In this document: positions 11,177 through 22,585 of the stretch, piece after piece
Position numbering within the stretch: the first letter of the stretch is position 1
Layout of the letters: each line of letters begins with the position of its first letter
From: Eucommia ulmoides
Taxonomy: Eukaryota > Streptophyta > Magnoliopsida > Garryales > Eucommiaceae
DNA: 64,000 nucleotides
Assembly: GCA_016647705.1 (NCBI GenBank)
Contig: CM028335.1
Span: 41,667,026-41,731,025, forward strand
Direction: 5' to 3'
Position numbers and translations under genes: made by a program
Notes under the pieces: generated by a model
Seen by the model: the letters and a program-made list of their open reading frames with translations, nothing else
Databases searched by the model: none
Told to the model about the DNA's origin: nothing

Positions 11177-12091
11177 TTTGAGTAGGCTCTTCCAAGAGAC
11201 ACGATCAATATCTGACAATCGAGAATGATTCTCTTAGAAACAACTCAAGTGCATTGCCTCTAATAGTACCAGCATAGAAAACTTTAGAAAAATAAGTGTT
11301 CTTAGGATTTCTAAGAATTAAATCTAATCTCAAGAAAGTAAAATAACTCTAATTTGAATATAGATGGTAGTAAGATTCAAATTGATAAGTGTAGACACAT
11401 AAAACAAAATCTCACACACAAAGCAAGGCTATGGACAAAGACCAAGGGGGGTGAATTCGATTAGGGTCGGCAGCTAAGTGGTCTTCCCACCTTATAAAAT
11501 CTATCCAGGGTTCAAAGCCCTAGAGCCCTTTTTGTGTATTTTCACTTTGATCCCCAAACTTCTAAAGTTTATTATTAATACCCGTTTCTATTTCAAGGAC
11601 CTTTCTAACTTAAAATTTCCATTGTGTGTGACCAATTAGATTTATACTAAAAGCTGGATGGTGAAAATAAATAATTAATTAATTTACTAATCAATTAATC
11701 AATAAAAATTGGACTAATTTGAATTTTGTCCTTCTAGAAGAAAACACTTTTCCTCTAAAGCATTTTCTCTGACTGTGAGTCACGTCTACCACATATCACA
11801 GCCATATCCAATTGATAGGAATGTCACAAGGTGAACCCCTTTAGGTATGATTTTCGTATTATACGATATCTCTGTCTGTCTTTCCGAAACAAATAGGTTA
11901 TGGAATCCCTAGTCTTATCATACGTATTTTGATTTTTGATTGATAATTTTATTCCTAGTAACACCAATTAGAATCTCATTCCAATCGTCACACTGTTTTG
12001 GCCAGAGCCTTGGGTGAACTATATTCTATCAAATCACATGGGGCACATTTCTCTTTCCTGAGAGTGACAAATTCTTTCTTGCACACTCGTA

Positions 12092-12803
12092 TAGGGATGC
12101 CACTGGTTTAGTTTCGGTCTGGTTTGATATAAAACCAAAACCAAAACCATTAAAAATATATTAAACCAAAACAACCGGGTTTTTTAAACAGTTTTAAAAC
12201 CAAGCCATTTAAATTTATACAAAATCAAAATCAAAACCACGAAACCGCGAAACCATTTAAGATTTTTCAATTTTATGAAAACCAAAAATAAAACCAAAAC
12301 TGCAAAATCGATGAGGACCGTTGTTTTTTTATATATAAATAAAAACATAACTAAAATATAAAATATAATTTCTAAAAAACAAAACTCTCATAAATGAGAC
12401 TAAGATCATAAATGAGGAGAAGAGGAAAGGTATGGAGGAATGGGCCAAACGGCTGTGAAATTAGAAATGAAAATTATGAAATTCTAAGTCCTTTTACACA
12501 TATAAATATAAGAAGACTGATATTAGGGTTAAACTATAAATATACAAAAAAATATAAAGGTACAGATATAATAAAAATATATCTAAAATATCGATTTCGC
12601 GATTTGGTTTCATAGTTCAGTTTTGTGGTTCGGTTTCATGGTTTAGTTTCGCAATTTCTATCCCAAAATCAAAACCAAAATCGCTTTTTTGCTAATTTCA
12701 AAACCAAAACCGCAACCAAACCATTTTAGTCGGTTTTAAACCAAACCATTCGGTTCAGTTTCTCGCGGTTACCCGTCGGTTCAATTTTTTTGTGGCATCC
12801 CTA
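12092..12803. mobile_element. hAT-like non-autonomous element (712 bp)
   Basis: The termini are perfect inverted repeats, TAGGGATGCCAC at 12092-12103 and GTGGCATCCCTA at 12792-12803. The flanks are CACTCGTA (12084-12091) and TACTCGTA (12804-12811), an 8-bp target duplication with one change, the length hAT transposases make. The interior is rich in AACCAAAACC / GGTTTTGGTT phrases on both arms and would fold back extensively. It encodes no transposase, so it must be mobilised in trans. It sits inside a copia-type LTR. Confidence 0.8.
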
Positions 12804-13389
12804 TACTCGTATATTTACATATATGTCTTACTTACTCAATGACTATCTTTGAAGTCTCGTAGTTAGAGAGCAACACTTTGTATTCTCAAAGCATAGCAAT
12901 CTATACATGTAACATACAGTACCTCAAGTCAAAATATCACAAATACAATCACAGCTCAGAATTCTATTTCGACATTGAATAAAACTACCATGTAGATTAT
13001 CAAGGATGATCATGTTAGATTTCTTACTACACTAGTAAGTCCTCTTGTGGTTGTTCTAGTATCTCAAAATAATGGCTTGAGACTCACCACTCTTAAAGAG
13101 AGAACAATTGAACAAGCTATCTTAGATTGTTGAAGAACATTTTTTAACAACCCAGTACCAACTATGAATAATTAAGAATATCAAGCAACCAAATGTCTTT
13201 GGTCTTCGCCTTTTAATTATATTGAAGAGTTAAGACACTTCAACTTAATATCCAATGTCTACAATGATATTGATACAATTAAAGAATAATATAAAAAATA
13301 CTTTTTATTAATATTTGAGATTGAAAAATTTCCAAAATACAAGCCATAAATGTTAGATTGTAAGATTGACTATAGGGTTTACATCTAAC
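12804..13389 (-). repeat. Copia-type LTR, right border at 13389 (3' LTR of a minus element)
   Basis: Read on the minus strand, a stop-closed coding tail and AATGGGTGAT (polypurine-like) are followed directly by TGTTAGATGTAAACCC, the expected start of a 3' LTR. The LTR continues leftward across the hAT insertion; its left end could not be fixed. Confidence 0.5.
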
Positions 13390-13460
13390 AATCACCCATT
13401 AGCACTATAGCCAATCTGTATAGTATCTAAACCCATCTTTTTAAGATGCCGATCTAACTG
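13390..13460 (-). pseudogene. Last codons of a copia pol and polypurine tract
   Basis: The minus strand reads RHLKKMGLDTIQIGYSANG then a stop, resembling the C-terminal end of a copia RNase H, followed by the polypurine-like AATGGGTGAT. The rest of this element is missing; 13460-13740 has no recognised content. Confidence 0.35.
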
Positions 13461-13743
13461 TTATAAAGTCATAGCGGTAGGAGAGGGAACAATCGTACTA
13501 GTAGCCCAGCGGCAGCGCAATGCCTCCATAACCTTTGAGTCTGTGTTTCGGCCCGCCATAATTGTCCCCCAAACACTTTAATACAAAGAGGGACAGGAGA
13601 TTATAACAGGTTAATGGAATGAAAAGTCAAGATTCTATCTTCCCCCTTGGTCCTCTGACCTCTCGGACGAATTCGACGTGTCCGCCTTTGGAGTATACTC
13701 GTTAATCTCCTGGTCAAGCTCGGGCTCAGTCCTAGGGCTTGAG

Positions 13744-14466
13744 CTAGCCTAGCGGCTCTATGAAGTAGAAGCTGAAGGTAGTGTCCTTGAGGAAATTGAA
13801 GTTCTTCTCTGCCTCCGGAATCTGTTCCAAGGTTGTGGCATCGGTTGCCTCGACAATGCTGAGCTGCGGAGGCTGATTGGGATATTTTGCAAAAGATTCG
13901 AAAGAGAGATTAAATGAATTGACCACGAAAACCAACAAAGAGAAGCAACTAATGAAGGGATAGACCAGGCATACTGGACTTACTTGGTTTTCCATCCACC
14001 ATCTAGGAATCGAGAAAAGTCTTTTTTGTCCTACGAGTTTCTCCCAATCCCACTTACCAAGACCCACTTCTTCTTCCACCCCCTACTGTTTTCAGAGATC
14101 TCGACTACAAACTTCGACATCCCGTTGAGTGGGGACAAGTACTAGGAGTTGAACGGTTTTGCATTCCTCCCAACCAAGTAGAAGTAGAAAAATAGGAAAA
14201 ATATGTAGGAGTGATACCATTCCTAAGACAAGGGATAATGAAACCGACCATTAACCTCCATGTGTTAGGAACCAACTGGATAGGTAAGAGATTTACCCTG
14301 TAAAGAATCTCTCGAATAAGCGCATGGAAAGGGAACCGTGCCCCACCAAAGTGAGTGTCGGTGTAGAAAGAGATGAACTCAGGCACATGACGATGCGCCT
14401 GGAACATCGGATCAGGAAGGGACAATTCTACTCCACTAAGAATAGAATAACCACTGCATATGTTCC
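13744..14466 (-). pseudogene. Transposase_28-type ('putative gypsy type transposon') protein, downstream part
   Basis: The minus frame from 14466 reads NICSGYSILSGVELSLP, then GGARFPFHALIREIL, LLPIQLVPNTWRLMVGF and TYFSYFSTSTWL. This is the N-terminal core of the plant Transposase_28 family found in gypsy-like and other transposons; its biochemical role is not established. After about 14120 the frame is lost and continues in other frames (SRGWKKKWVLVSG). The N-terminal part continues across the Copia-1 insertion at 19858 and upward, where KSLITETQLRN precedes the same N codon, now duplicated as the insertion's target site. Stops and shifts make it a pseudogene. Confidence 0.7.
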
Positions 14467-14660
14467 TATTAGAATAATTGAATAACATAATTGAACAATT
14501 GATTATTTGATTGATTGTTTGTATATGGGAAGTTAAATATACAGATTAGGAAAATAGTTAATTGTCATTAGTTAGTTACCTTTTTTAGTTCTCAAGTTTT
14601 CCTATATGTAATCTCATATTGATGATTAAGAAATAATACGATTGATTATTGTATTCAAGT
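14467..14660 (+). repeat. Copia-1 5' LTR (194 bp)
   Basis: Starts TATTAGAATAATTG where the other LTR has TGTTGGAATAATTG, so its TG end has mutated. It ends TTCAAGT immediately before the primer site. Confidence 0.85.
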
Positions 14661-14672
14661 TGGCATCAGAGC
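14661..14672 (+). other. Copia-1 primer-binding site
   Basis: TGGCATCAGAGC, one base off the common initiator-Met tRNA site TGGTATCAGAGC, abutting the LTR. Confidence 0.85.
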
Positions 14673-15257
14673 TAAAACAAAACCTAGCCACTATTCACTT
14701 ACAGCCGTCGTCAGCCCTTTACGAGCCATTGACGACCGCCGCCATTGGCCCTTTACAGCCATCAACGACCGAAAGCTCTCCTACAGCTAACGACGAGCTC
14801 TCTTTACAGCTAACGAATACTCATGGCCCTCTCCAACCGACAACGAAGCCTCGTCGATCCTCCACAAGCCGTCGACAGCACTCGCTGGTCCTCTACAGCC
14901 ACCGACGAACACTCGCGGCCCTCTACAATCGATGACGAAGCATCCTCAGCCTTCATTGCCGAGAAAACTCCTGGGTTTGGCCAACGCTACTGTTGCCGAA
15001 ATTCGTCTATGCCCTAGCCACCGCCACCGCTGCCGAGTTTGCTCGAAGTCGACGAACCAGTAAGGTGCTAACCGTCGTTGCCTCTCTTGTTTGACTTCGA
15101 AGGTTCATTTCTCACCGATTGTTTTTAAGAGCCAACTTAGTAAGCCAGCTCAGTGAGCCGATTCAACTCAGTATCAAGCAACCTGGTTTCACGAGATTTA
15201 CTCGTTGAAGGTTAACCTGACGATTCTTAGCCTCTGATGATATTTTCCCTGCCTTCA
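14673..15257 (+). repeat. Copia-1 leader with degenerate GC-rich repeats
   Basis: Between the primer site and gag lies a GC-rich stretch (14690-15060) built of degenerate 20-30-bp phrases containing CTCTACAGCC, TCGACGA and CCCTCTACA. It differs sharply in composition from the AT-rich element around it. Open frames at 14642-15017 look like by-products of the repeat. Confidence 0.55.
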
Positions 15258-16336
15258 CCATGTCCAACGTTACCTCAGAATCCACTCCAAGGTCCAGCTA
15301 ACTCACCGAACCAAAGAATCTCCTTTCCAAATCCCACTCCATCCAGATCACCTCTGTTCGACTGAATGGAACCAATTTCTTACGTTGGTCTCAATCGGTA
15401 TGAACGTATATCCGTAGAAGAGGACGGATGGGATATCTAACCGGTGATATAAAGGAGTCCGCCATCACAGATTCGCTGTATACAACTTGGGATATTGAAA
15501 ACTCTATGGTTATGATATGGCTCGTGAACTCTATGGATGAAGAAATCAGCTCTACTTACATGTGCTATCCTACGGCGAAGGAACTTTGGGACAATGTAAA
15601 TCAGATGTACTCTGACCAGGGAAACCAATCTCAAAAGTATAAGTTGACTCCAAAACTCCATGATGTTCGTCAAGGCGAAGACGGTGTCACCAAGTATTTT
15701 AATTCACTAAAGAGAATATGGTAGGATCAAGATATGTTCGACGATCAAGAATGGTATTCGACTGAAGATTATAACCACTATAAGAAGTTGGTAGATGATG
15801 ATCGTGTCTTTAAGTTCCTTACAGGGCTGAAACAGGAACTTGACGAAGTGAGGGGACGAATCATTGGTCGTCAACCTCTACCCTCAATCAATGAGGTTTT
15901 CTCGGAGGTCCGAATGGAGGAGACCTGTTGGAATGTTATGCTCAACAAGCCGCAGATTATCGGTCCTTCAGCTGCTCCAATGGATCAGTCTACTTTAGCT
16001 GCTGTTAATACTAACTCCAATAGGTTTCAACGCCAAGCAGAAGAACGCCCTCACATATGGTGCGACTACTGCAACAAGTCCCGTCATACATGAGAAACAT
16101 GCTGGAAAATCCATGGGAAACCAAAAAATTTGAAAAGTAACAAGTCGGGAGAAAACTCTAACCGATCCTATCCTTCCGCGCATGAAGCTGCAACCACTCC
16201 ATTCAACAAAGAGCAGATTAATCAACTTCTGAAACTGTTGGTTGCTAGTCCATCATTCGGTACTCCTAATGCTTCCTTAGCTCAAACAGGTAGCAACTCT
16301 AGAGCTTTTTCTTGTTCCTTAAATTCAGTGCCTTGA
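15258..16336 (+). pseudogene. Copia-1 gag (pseudogene)
   Basis: The likely start is ATG 15258 (MSNVTSES). The nucleocapsid precursor has the plant copia Gag pattern: ITSVRLNGTNFLRWSQSV, YLTGDI, WDIENSMVMIWLVNSMD, TAKELWDNVNQMYSD and FLTGLKQELDEVRGRI, then a zinc knuckle WCDYCNKSRHT-stop-ETCW (CX2CX4HX4C spacing with a stop after the His-Thr). Gag would coat element RNA in cytoplasmic particles. In-frame stops lie near 15297, 15409, 15722 and 16091, so no full protein can be made. Confidence 0.85.
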
Positions 16337-19300
16337 ATTATTGATTCAGGTGTTGCTGATCATATGTCAAGTTTTTATCACCTTTTCAATACATATTCAC
16401 CGTGTTCTGGTAATGAAAGAATTAGGATTGCAAACAAGAGTTTCTCATCCATTGCAGGAAAAGGGCAAATAAAAATCTCAGATAGTATTAATCTAAAAAC
16501 CTTTCTTCACGTTCTTGAACTTACTTATAACATTTTATCTGTAAGTAAACTATTGCGAGATTCTAACTGTCATGTCATGTTCTCTGAATCTCAATTTTTA
16601 TTTCAGGACCAGCGCTCGGGGAAGACGATTGGCAGTACTAGATTGGTGGATGGCCTTTATTACTTCGATGATAACTCCTTAAGGAATAAAACAACTCACG
16701 GCCCCAGTGATATGAGTTCAAAGTCTGTTCGTGATAAAATCATGCTTTGGCACCTTAGACTAGGACATCCAAGTTTTCAATTTCTTAAATTTTTGTTTCT
16801 GACTTTATTTAAGAATGTGGATTGTTCTTCTTTTTATGTGAAAGTTGTTTGTTTGCAAAAAGTCAGCGTACTTCTAATATTTCAAAACCATATCGTGCAT
16901 CCAAACCTTTCTATTTAATTCACAGTGATGTATGGGCCCATCAAAAATCACAACACTATCTGGAAAGAGATGGTTTGTGACATTTATTGATGATCACACA
17001 TGTTTATGTTGGACATATTTGATGTGTGCAAAATCTTATATAGAAGCTTTATTTAAGGATTTTTGCATTATCCTCGAAAATCAATTTCAAATTAAACCTA
17101 GCATTCTTCGCACAGATAATGGAACAGAATATTTCAACGAATATTTAGGCAATTTTTTTTAAAACAAATGGTATTCTACATCAATCCACATGTCGTGACA
17201 TGCCCCAACAAAATAACATCGCTGAACGAAAAAATAAATACTTACTCGAAGTCCCACGTGCACTCATGTTTTCTATGCATATTCGAAAATACTTGTAGAG
17301 CGATGCTCTTTTAACAGTTGCATATTTAATAAATCGCATGCTACACGTATTCTAAACTACACCACACCATTTGATAATTTCAAAATAGATTTTTTAATTT
17401 CTAGGATATCAGCTGACTTGTCTCTTAAAGTATTTAGCTGCACCTCATATGTTCATATTCCCAACCAATTTCGGTCTAAACTTGATCCTAGAGTAGAAAA
17501 ATGTATTTTCATCGGTTATGCACCAAATCAAAAAGGGTATAAGTGTTACAATCCACAAACAAAAAAAAAAATCATGTTAGTATGGATGTCACGTTTTTGG
17601 AATATGTTTCTTTCTTTAACAAAAATCCCTTTCAGGGGGAGAATCTAATGAAAGGGAATTTTTTGGTCACTGATAATCTTCTCCCCCTCTGTCTTAGAAA
17701 TTTTTACTCCAAATCAGTAAAAAACAAGTGATGAAAATATTGAAAAACAAAAGGGGATCCCTACTAGTACACTAGTACCAAACATAATTCCCTCACGAAC
17801 AGATGAAGAAATACCACGATCACGTACTGAGTTGCGAGTTTATACTCGAAGAGATACAAAGAAGAATACAAATCAACCTACTGTTCTACCACGAGGTCAA
17901 TCCGACTCCCCAAGTAATGATTTAGGTAATCTTATCCCTCTGCTATATCCCAATGAACTCTCTCACCCAAGTAATCCTATCTATTTACAACCTCCTAATG
18001 AACCTTCTCATTCGAGTATTACTTCAGATCTCAATATTCCTATAGTCATAAGGAAATGAGTTAGAACCTGCACCAATTACCCTATATCTAGATATGTCTC
18101 CTACACAAAATTTTCAGAACCTTATAGAGTATTTACCTCTAAAGTTATTAATCTGTTTATTCCAAGGAACATTGGGGGAGCAGTAGGTGATCCAGATTGG
18201 AAGCTAGCAGTTTTGGAAGAGATGAATGCTCTTAAAATGAGTGGTACGTGGGAAATAATTGATTCGCCAAAAGATACAAAGATAGTTGGGTGTAAGTGGG
18301 TATTCACAGTCAAGTGTAAGGCAAATGGAAGCATAGAATGGTACAAAGTAAGGCTCGTGGCTAAAGGGTTCACACAGACATATGGGATAGACTACCAAGA
18401 AACGTTTACTCCAGTTGCTAAGATAAATTCGATTCTGATTCTATTATCCCTAGTAGTTAATCTTGATTGGCCATTATACCAATTAGACGTGAAAAATGCC
18501 TTTCTAAATGGAGACTTGGAGGAGAAAGTGTTTATGAGTTTACCACCAGGCTTTGAAAGAAACATAGGATAAGGAAAGGTGTACAAGCTAAAGAAGTCAC
18601 TATACGGCATAAAACAGTCTCCTAGAGCGTGATTTGAACAGTTTGGAACCACTGTAAAAGGTTATGATTATCAACAAAGTCAAGCAGATCATACTATATT
18701 CTATAGACACTCAATTAATGGTAAGATTGCCTTTTTAATTATTTATGTAGATGACATCATCTTAACAGGAAGTAATAGTGATGAGTTGGGAAGACTTAAA
18801 AGAAAACTTGCGGATGACTTTGAGAACAAAGACTTAGGTTCGTTGAAGTATTTTCTTGGAATGAAATTCGCTACATCAAAGGAAGACATATTTGTAAGTC
18901 AAAGGAAGTACGTACTCGACCTACTAAATGAAACAGGGCTACTCAGGTGCAAAGCTACAGAAACTCCAAGCGAACCGAATGAGAAGCTACAACTGGCCAA
19001 ACCTGAAGTGGTGGTAAATTGAGAACAATATCAAAGACTAGTGGGACGGTTAATCTACTTATCATATACTCGTCCTAATATAGCTTTCGCGGTAAGCATG
19101 GTCGGCTAATTTATGCACTGACCAGGACAAGAACACTTCGAAGCTACTTATAGAATCCTGAGGTACTTGAAAGGTACACTTGGAAAAAGAATTTTGTATA
19201 AAAAACGTGGCCACCAACCGGTAGAGGTATATACTGATATAGATTGGGCTGGGAGCATCACGAATAAGAGATCAACATCCAGGTATTACACTTTTGTTGG

Positions 19301-19620
19301 TGGGAACCTAGTCACATGGAGGAACAAAAAACAAAATGTCGTAGCCAGAAGTAGTGCAGAAGCGGAGTACAGATCCGTAGCTCACGGCATCTGTGAAGTA
19401 TTATAGATTAACAGATTACTATACGAGTTAAAGACATCCAATCCAGCACTTATGAAAGTCTATTGTGATAATAAACATGTGGAAGTGGACAAGCATTTCA
19501 TTAAGGAAAAGATTGAGAGTGAACAAATATGTATGTCGTATGTACCGACTACCGAATAGATCGTAGATATTCTAACAAAAGGATTATCAAAAAGAGATTC
19601 GACTACCTAGTTTGCAAGCT
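16337..19620 (+). pseudogene. Copia-1 pol (pseudogene): protease, integrase, RT, RNase H
   Basis: Domains in order: aspartic protease IIDSGVADHM (about 16337); GAG-pre-integrase LWHLRLGHPSF (16747); integrase GKRWFVTFIDDH and ILRTDNGTEYF (16960-17140); linker 17830-18060; reverse transcriptase WEIIDSPKD...[41 protein letters not shown], and the catalytic IYVDDIIL (18740); RNase H VYTDIDWAGS, STSRY and SSAEAEYRSVAHG (19230-19390). The conserved stretch after VYCDNK (19458) is missing about 20 residues, a small deletion. Many stops and frameshifts break it. Its family copies and inserts element cDNA. Confidence 0.9.
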
Positions 19621-19643
19621 GATAATGGAAGATATCTTCATTC

Positions 19644-19658
19644 CAGCTTGAAGATGAG
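19644..19658 (+). other. Copia-1 polypurine tract
   Basis: CAGCTTGAAGATGAG directly before the TGTTGG start of the 3' LTR; where plus-strand DNA synthesis would be primed. Weaker in purines than usual. Confidence 0.6.
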
Positions 19659-19853
19659 TGTTGGAATAATTGAATAACATAATTGAACAATTGATTATTT
19701 GATTGATTGTTTGTATATAGGAAGTCAAATATACAGATTAGGAAAATAGTTAATTGTCATTAGTTAGTTACCTTTTTTAGTTCTCAAGTTTTCCTATATG
19801 TAGTCTCATATTGTATGATTAAGAAATAATGCAATTGATTATTGTACTCAAGT
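19659..19853 (+). repeat. Copia-1 3' LTR (195 bp)
   Basis: Starts TGTTGGAATAATTG and ends CTCAAGT. The AGT is in both LTRs and the target duplication fits only if AGT is included, so this LTR does not end in the usual CA. Confidence 0.85.
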
Positions 19854-20060
19854 GTTACGAAGTTGGGTCTCCGTAATAAGGCTCTTTGAGGATTTGACAG
19901 CCAAGAGCTCAGGCTTCCCAGTAAAATGGTGGTCGGCCACAACAACGAGGGGAATGGGTGGCAGCACCTGAGTGCGCTCAGCAACCTCCTCGAGATCGGG
20001 CCTAACCGAAGGCCCAACCTCTACAAAGTTTATCTTTTGCTCAGCTTGCTCGGTGTCAAA
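19854..20060 (-). pseudogene. Transposase_28-type protein, N-terminal part (upstream of Copia-1 insertion)
   Basis: The minus frame reads LLAVKSSKSLITETQLRN and stops at the Copia-1 border. In Transposase_28-family proteins a similar phrase directly precedes the core domain that continues at 14466. Upstream, residues such as RPDLEEVAERTQV have no clear match and the border with the copia relic at about 20060 is uncertain. Confidence 0.55.
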
Positions 20061-20850
20061 CACCTCTACAAAGTCTATCTTTTGCCCAATGCTGGATTCT
20101 TGGAGAAACAATTCCTCTTAAGAGTTCAGCATTTCTAGCAAGAAATATTATTTGTTCTTCTGCGTGATTGAAGAAATATCTAGCGGTTTCCCTAGGATAT
20201 CCCACAAACTACAAATGTGAGTCCTAGATTTCAAGTTGTCTGCCTCAAGTTTTTTTACATAAGCTCAACATCTCCAAATCCTAACATACTTAAGATTCAG
20301 ATTTCTATTTTTCCCCATCTCGTGCAGTGTAACCGATGCGGACTTAGTTGGAATTTTATTCAGCAAATGAGCTACGGTCATAAAGTCATATCCTCAATAA
20401 AATTGGTAAAAAATCAGTGCAACTCATCATTGATCTAACCCTCTAATAGGGTCTGATTTCTCTTTTCCGATACACCATTTAATTGTGGAGTAGCAGGAGT
20501 CCATTGTGAAGGTATACTATTAAATTTGAGATAATCCATAAACTCTGAGGATAAGTATTCGCCACCTTAATTTGATCGGAGTGCCCTAATACTCTTCTTG
20601 GTTTATTTTTCTACTTCATTTATGAATTATTTGAACATTTAAAATGCATTAGACTTGTGTCTGATAGGATACACAAAACAATACCTATAGTGATTATCGA
20701 TAAAGATGATGAAGTATAAAAAATCCACATTGAGCTGAGGAGCTCATGGGCCCACACACATCAGTATGTACCAGACCCAATATGTTAGCAACCAGTTCCC
20801 AATGTCCAACAAAGGATGACTTGCTCATCCTACCATCTTCTTGTACATAT
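20060..20850 (-). pseudogene. Ty1/copia integrase relic (second copia family)
   Basis: Across shifting minus frames, 20830-20450 reads SFVGHWELVANILGLV, VHTDVCGPMSSS, HKSNAF, KSIRALRSN-stop-GGEYLSSEFMDYL and QWTPATPQLNGVSEKRN, the conserved copia integrase core (RNase H-like fold with the D...GGEY...E pattern). 20430-20220 continues with HLLNKIPTKSASVTLHEM and AYVKKLEADNLKSRTH. 20111-20060 (FLQESSIGQKIDFVEV) resembles the linker that follows integrase. It is full of stops and shifts. No LTR or RT belonging to it is seen. Confidence 0.8.
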
Positions 20851-21188
20851 ATGCTTGCGTGGTAAGAAAGCTTGGATTATGTGAAAATCTTACCCGCCAA
20901 CAATGCCATGCCATGTGGAGTTCATGTAGGTGCTACATTAAGTGTTTTTTCCATGCGTGTTGTATGATGGGACTAATCTGCATGAAAGGAGATCCTTTTC
21001 ATGAATTCTGTAGAGGTTGGATTCCTTTGGGACCTGGCTAAATGCCAAGTCCTCAATATCCCAGAGGTCACACACTCTTTGCTACACAAGCGGCTGATAA
21101 GTTTCCATGTCGCCAACCACCTTGTGGGCCATACAAGTGACACGTGGATGATTAATTTCCATCCACATCAATTATCTAGTACATCTAG

Positions 21189-21426
21189 TATGATAAAGTG
21201 GGCACGGGTGATGAGACCACGCCGCTAAAGAGGTGCAAATCAACCAAATGGTAGATGGCGGAGCAGTCGAGTGATGGGTCAGCCCCTTGGTTGGTGCAGT
21301 CGTCTGGTACAATAAAGTGGGCACGGGCGACTAAACCACGCCTCTAAAAGGGTACAAATCAACTGAATGGTAGATGGCGGAGCAGCAGAGACATAGGTCA
21401 GCCTCTAGTCGGTGCAGCCGTTTGGG
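21189..21426. repeat. 119-bp tandem repeat, two copies
   Basis: Copies 21189-21307 and 21308-21426 share AATAAAGTGGGCACGGG (first copy GATAAAG...), ACCACGCC, AATGGTAGATGGCGGAGCAG and GGTGCAG. GC-rich against its surroundings. No coding role seen. Confidence 0.85.
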
Positions 21427-21479
21427 CCTTGTTAGGTGCAGTAGATTTGGGCAGCAGGTTTGATGGCATTTGGGCAGCA

Positions 21480-21640
21480 GGCAGGTGTGGCGAAGTTGGG
21501 AACTTTCTGGACAGGGGCTAGAATTTTTGCATGGCAGAGCAGGACAGTGGCAGGGGCTAGGGTTCTGGCCCAGCGGAGCGGCATAGTGGCAGGGGCTACG
21601 ATTCCAACAAAGGGGGCTAATATTCCCACCCCCCACCCCC
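21480..21640. repeat. Degenerate GC-rich repeats (GGCAGGGGCTA)
   Basis: Three imperfect units contain AGTGGCAGGGGCTA or ACAGGGGCTAGAAT, spaced about 50-65 bp, ending in a C run and a T run (21618-21654). An open frame on the minus strand (21331-21636) is repeat-derived. Confidence 0.6.
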
Positions 21641-21897
21641 CCTTTTTTTTCTTTTTGGCTATGAATACCAAAAAGAATTTAGGCTTAAAGAAATAATTTA
21701 GTATATTACTTTTGGGGCTATTCTGGCCTTTTTATGTAGTCCAACATTAGGCTAAACAAAAAGTAAATCCCTCGTAATAAAGGAGCTATAATTAATAGAA
21801 TAAGGAAAATCGATGTTACCTAAGTACAAAATATGACCTAAATACTAAATAATATACTAATATAAATAAATATTTCAACAACAGAAGAACACAAACA

Positions 21898-21948
21898 ATT
21901 TTTGTTCCCATATTTATGTTTTTGTTTGAAATTTCTGGGAACAAAAAT
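21898..21948. repeat. 13-bp inverted repeat with 25-nt loop
   Basis: ATTTTTGTTCCCA (21898-21910) faces TGGGAACAAAAAT (21936-21948). Probably the core of an old foldback element; outer ends not clear. Confidence 0.6.
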
Positions 21949-22585
21949 AGAAACACCAAACAACCGTTACTTTCTCAAACTTCATCTAATTTCTAGCAAT
22001 AGGTCGGAAAAACAATGATTATGTCCTTAAACTTCATCTTAGTCTTTAGCTATAGGTTTGAAATCAGTAGGGGTAGTTCTGATCATGTCCTGAATTCCAG
22101 AGGTAACCTCAGACTATTTCCACTCGCTTATCTGCACTATGGAAGCCAGTCAAAGAACATTTTCCTCGAAATTGCATCCAAAATCATATCACAATATTTC
22201 AAGAATAAAATCAAAAACATCTATTGATAGGCCAAGTTGGTGCAAGTTATCAAGCCACAACATAGGTATTTTCTCCACGACCGAGCTTGACTCTCATAAT
22301 TTTCCTAGCCAGTGGTCTTTAGATCAAATAGCTTGTTACCGTACTCTCACCCTTTTAAGAAAAGGTTTTATTGTGCCCTCATATTTTTATGTTTTTGGAC
22401 TTCAATTGTATTTTGCTGTGTAAGGTATTCTTCTTCTGTATTGGTTATAATATTTGGATTCATTGGAAGCATATTTATTCAGATCTTTCCTTGTTCTCTG
22501 GCTATATTTTTTTTCACCTCTTATGTTACCCTTACCTACTAATGTCAAATCACCAAATGTTAAGCTCTATTATTCTGCTTTGCTG

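Larger units (their letters stand above)
14467..19853 (+). mobile_element. Ty1/copia element Copia-1, full length but decayed
   Basis: Two LTRs (14467-14660, 19659-19853), a primer site directly after the left LTR, gag, then protease, integrase, RT and RNase H in that order, and a purine-rich tract before the right LTR. The protease-integrase-RT order defines Ty1/copia. Target-site copies are GTTCC (14462-14466) and GTTAC (19854-19858), one mismatch. By eye the LTRs differ at about eight bases plus one indel, so the insertion is not recent, in line with the many stops in gag and pol. Confidence 0.9.

Noticed and set aside
14642-15017. Two plus frames in the Copia-1 leader
   Set aside because: They arise from GC-rich repeats, overlap in different frames and do not resemble Gag.
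21331-21696. Cys/Pro-rich frames on both strands
   Set aside because: Repeat-derived; open on both strands because the repeat lacks stop codons, with no homology.
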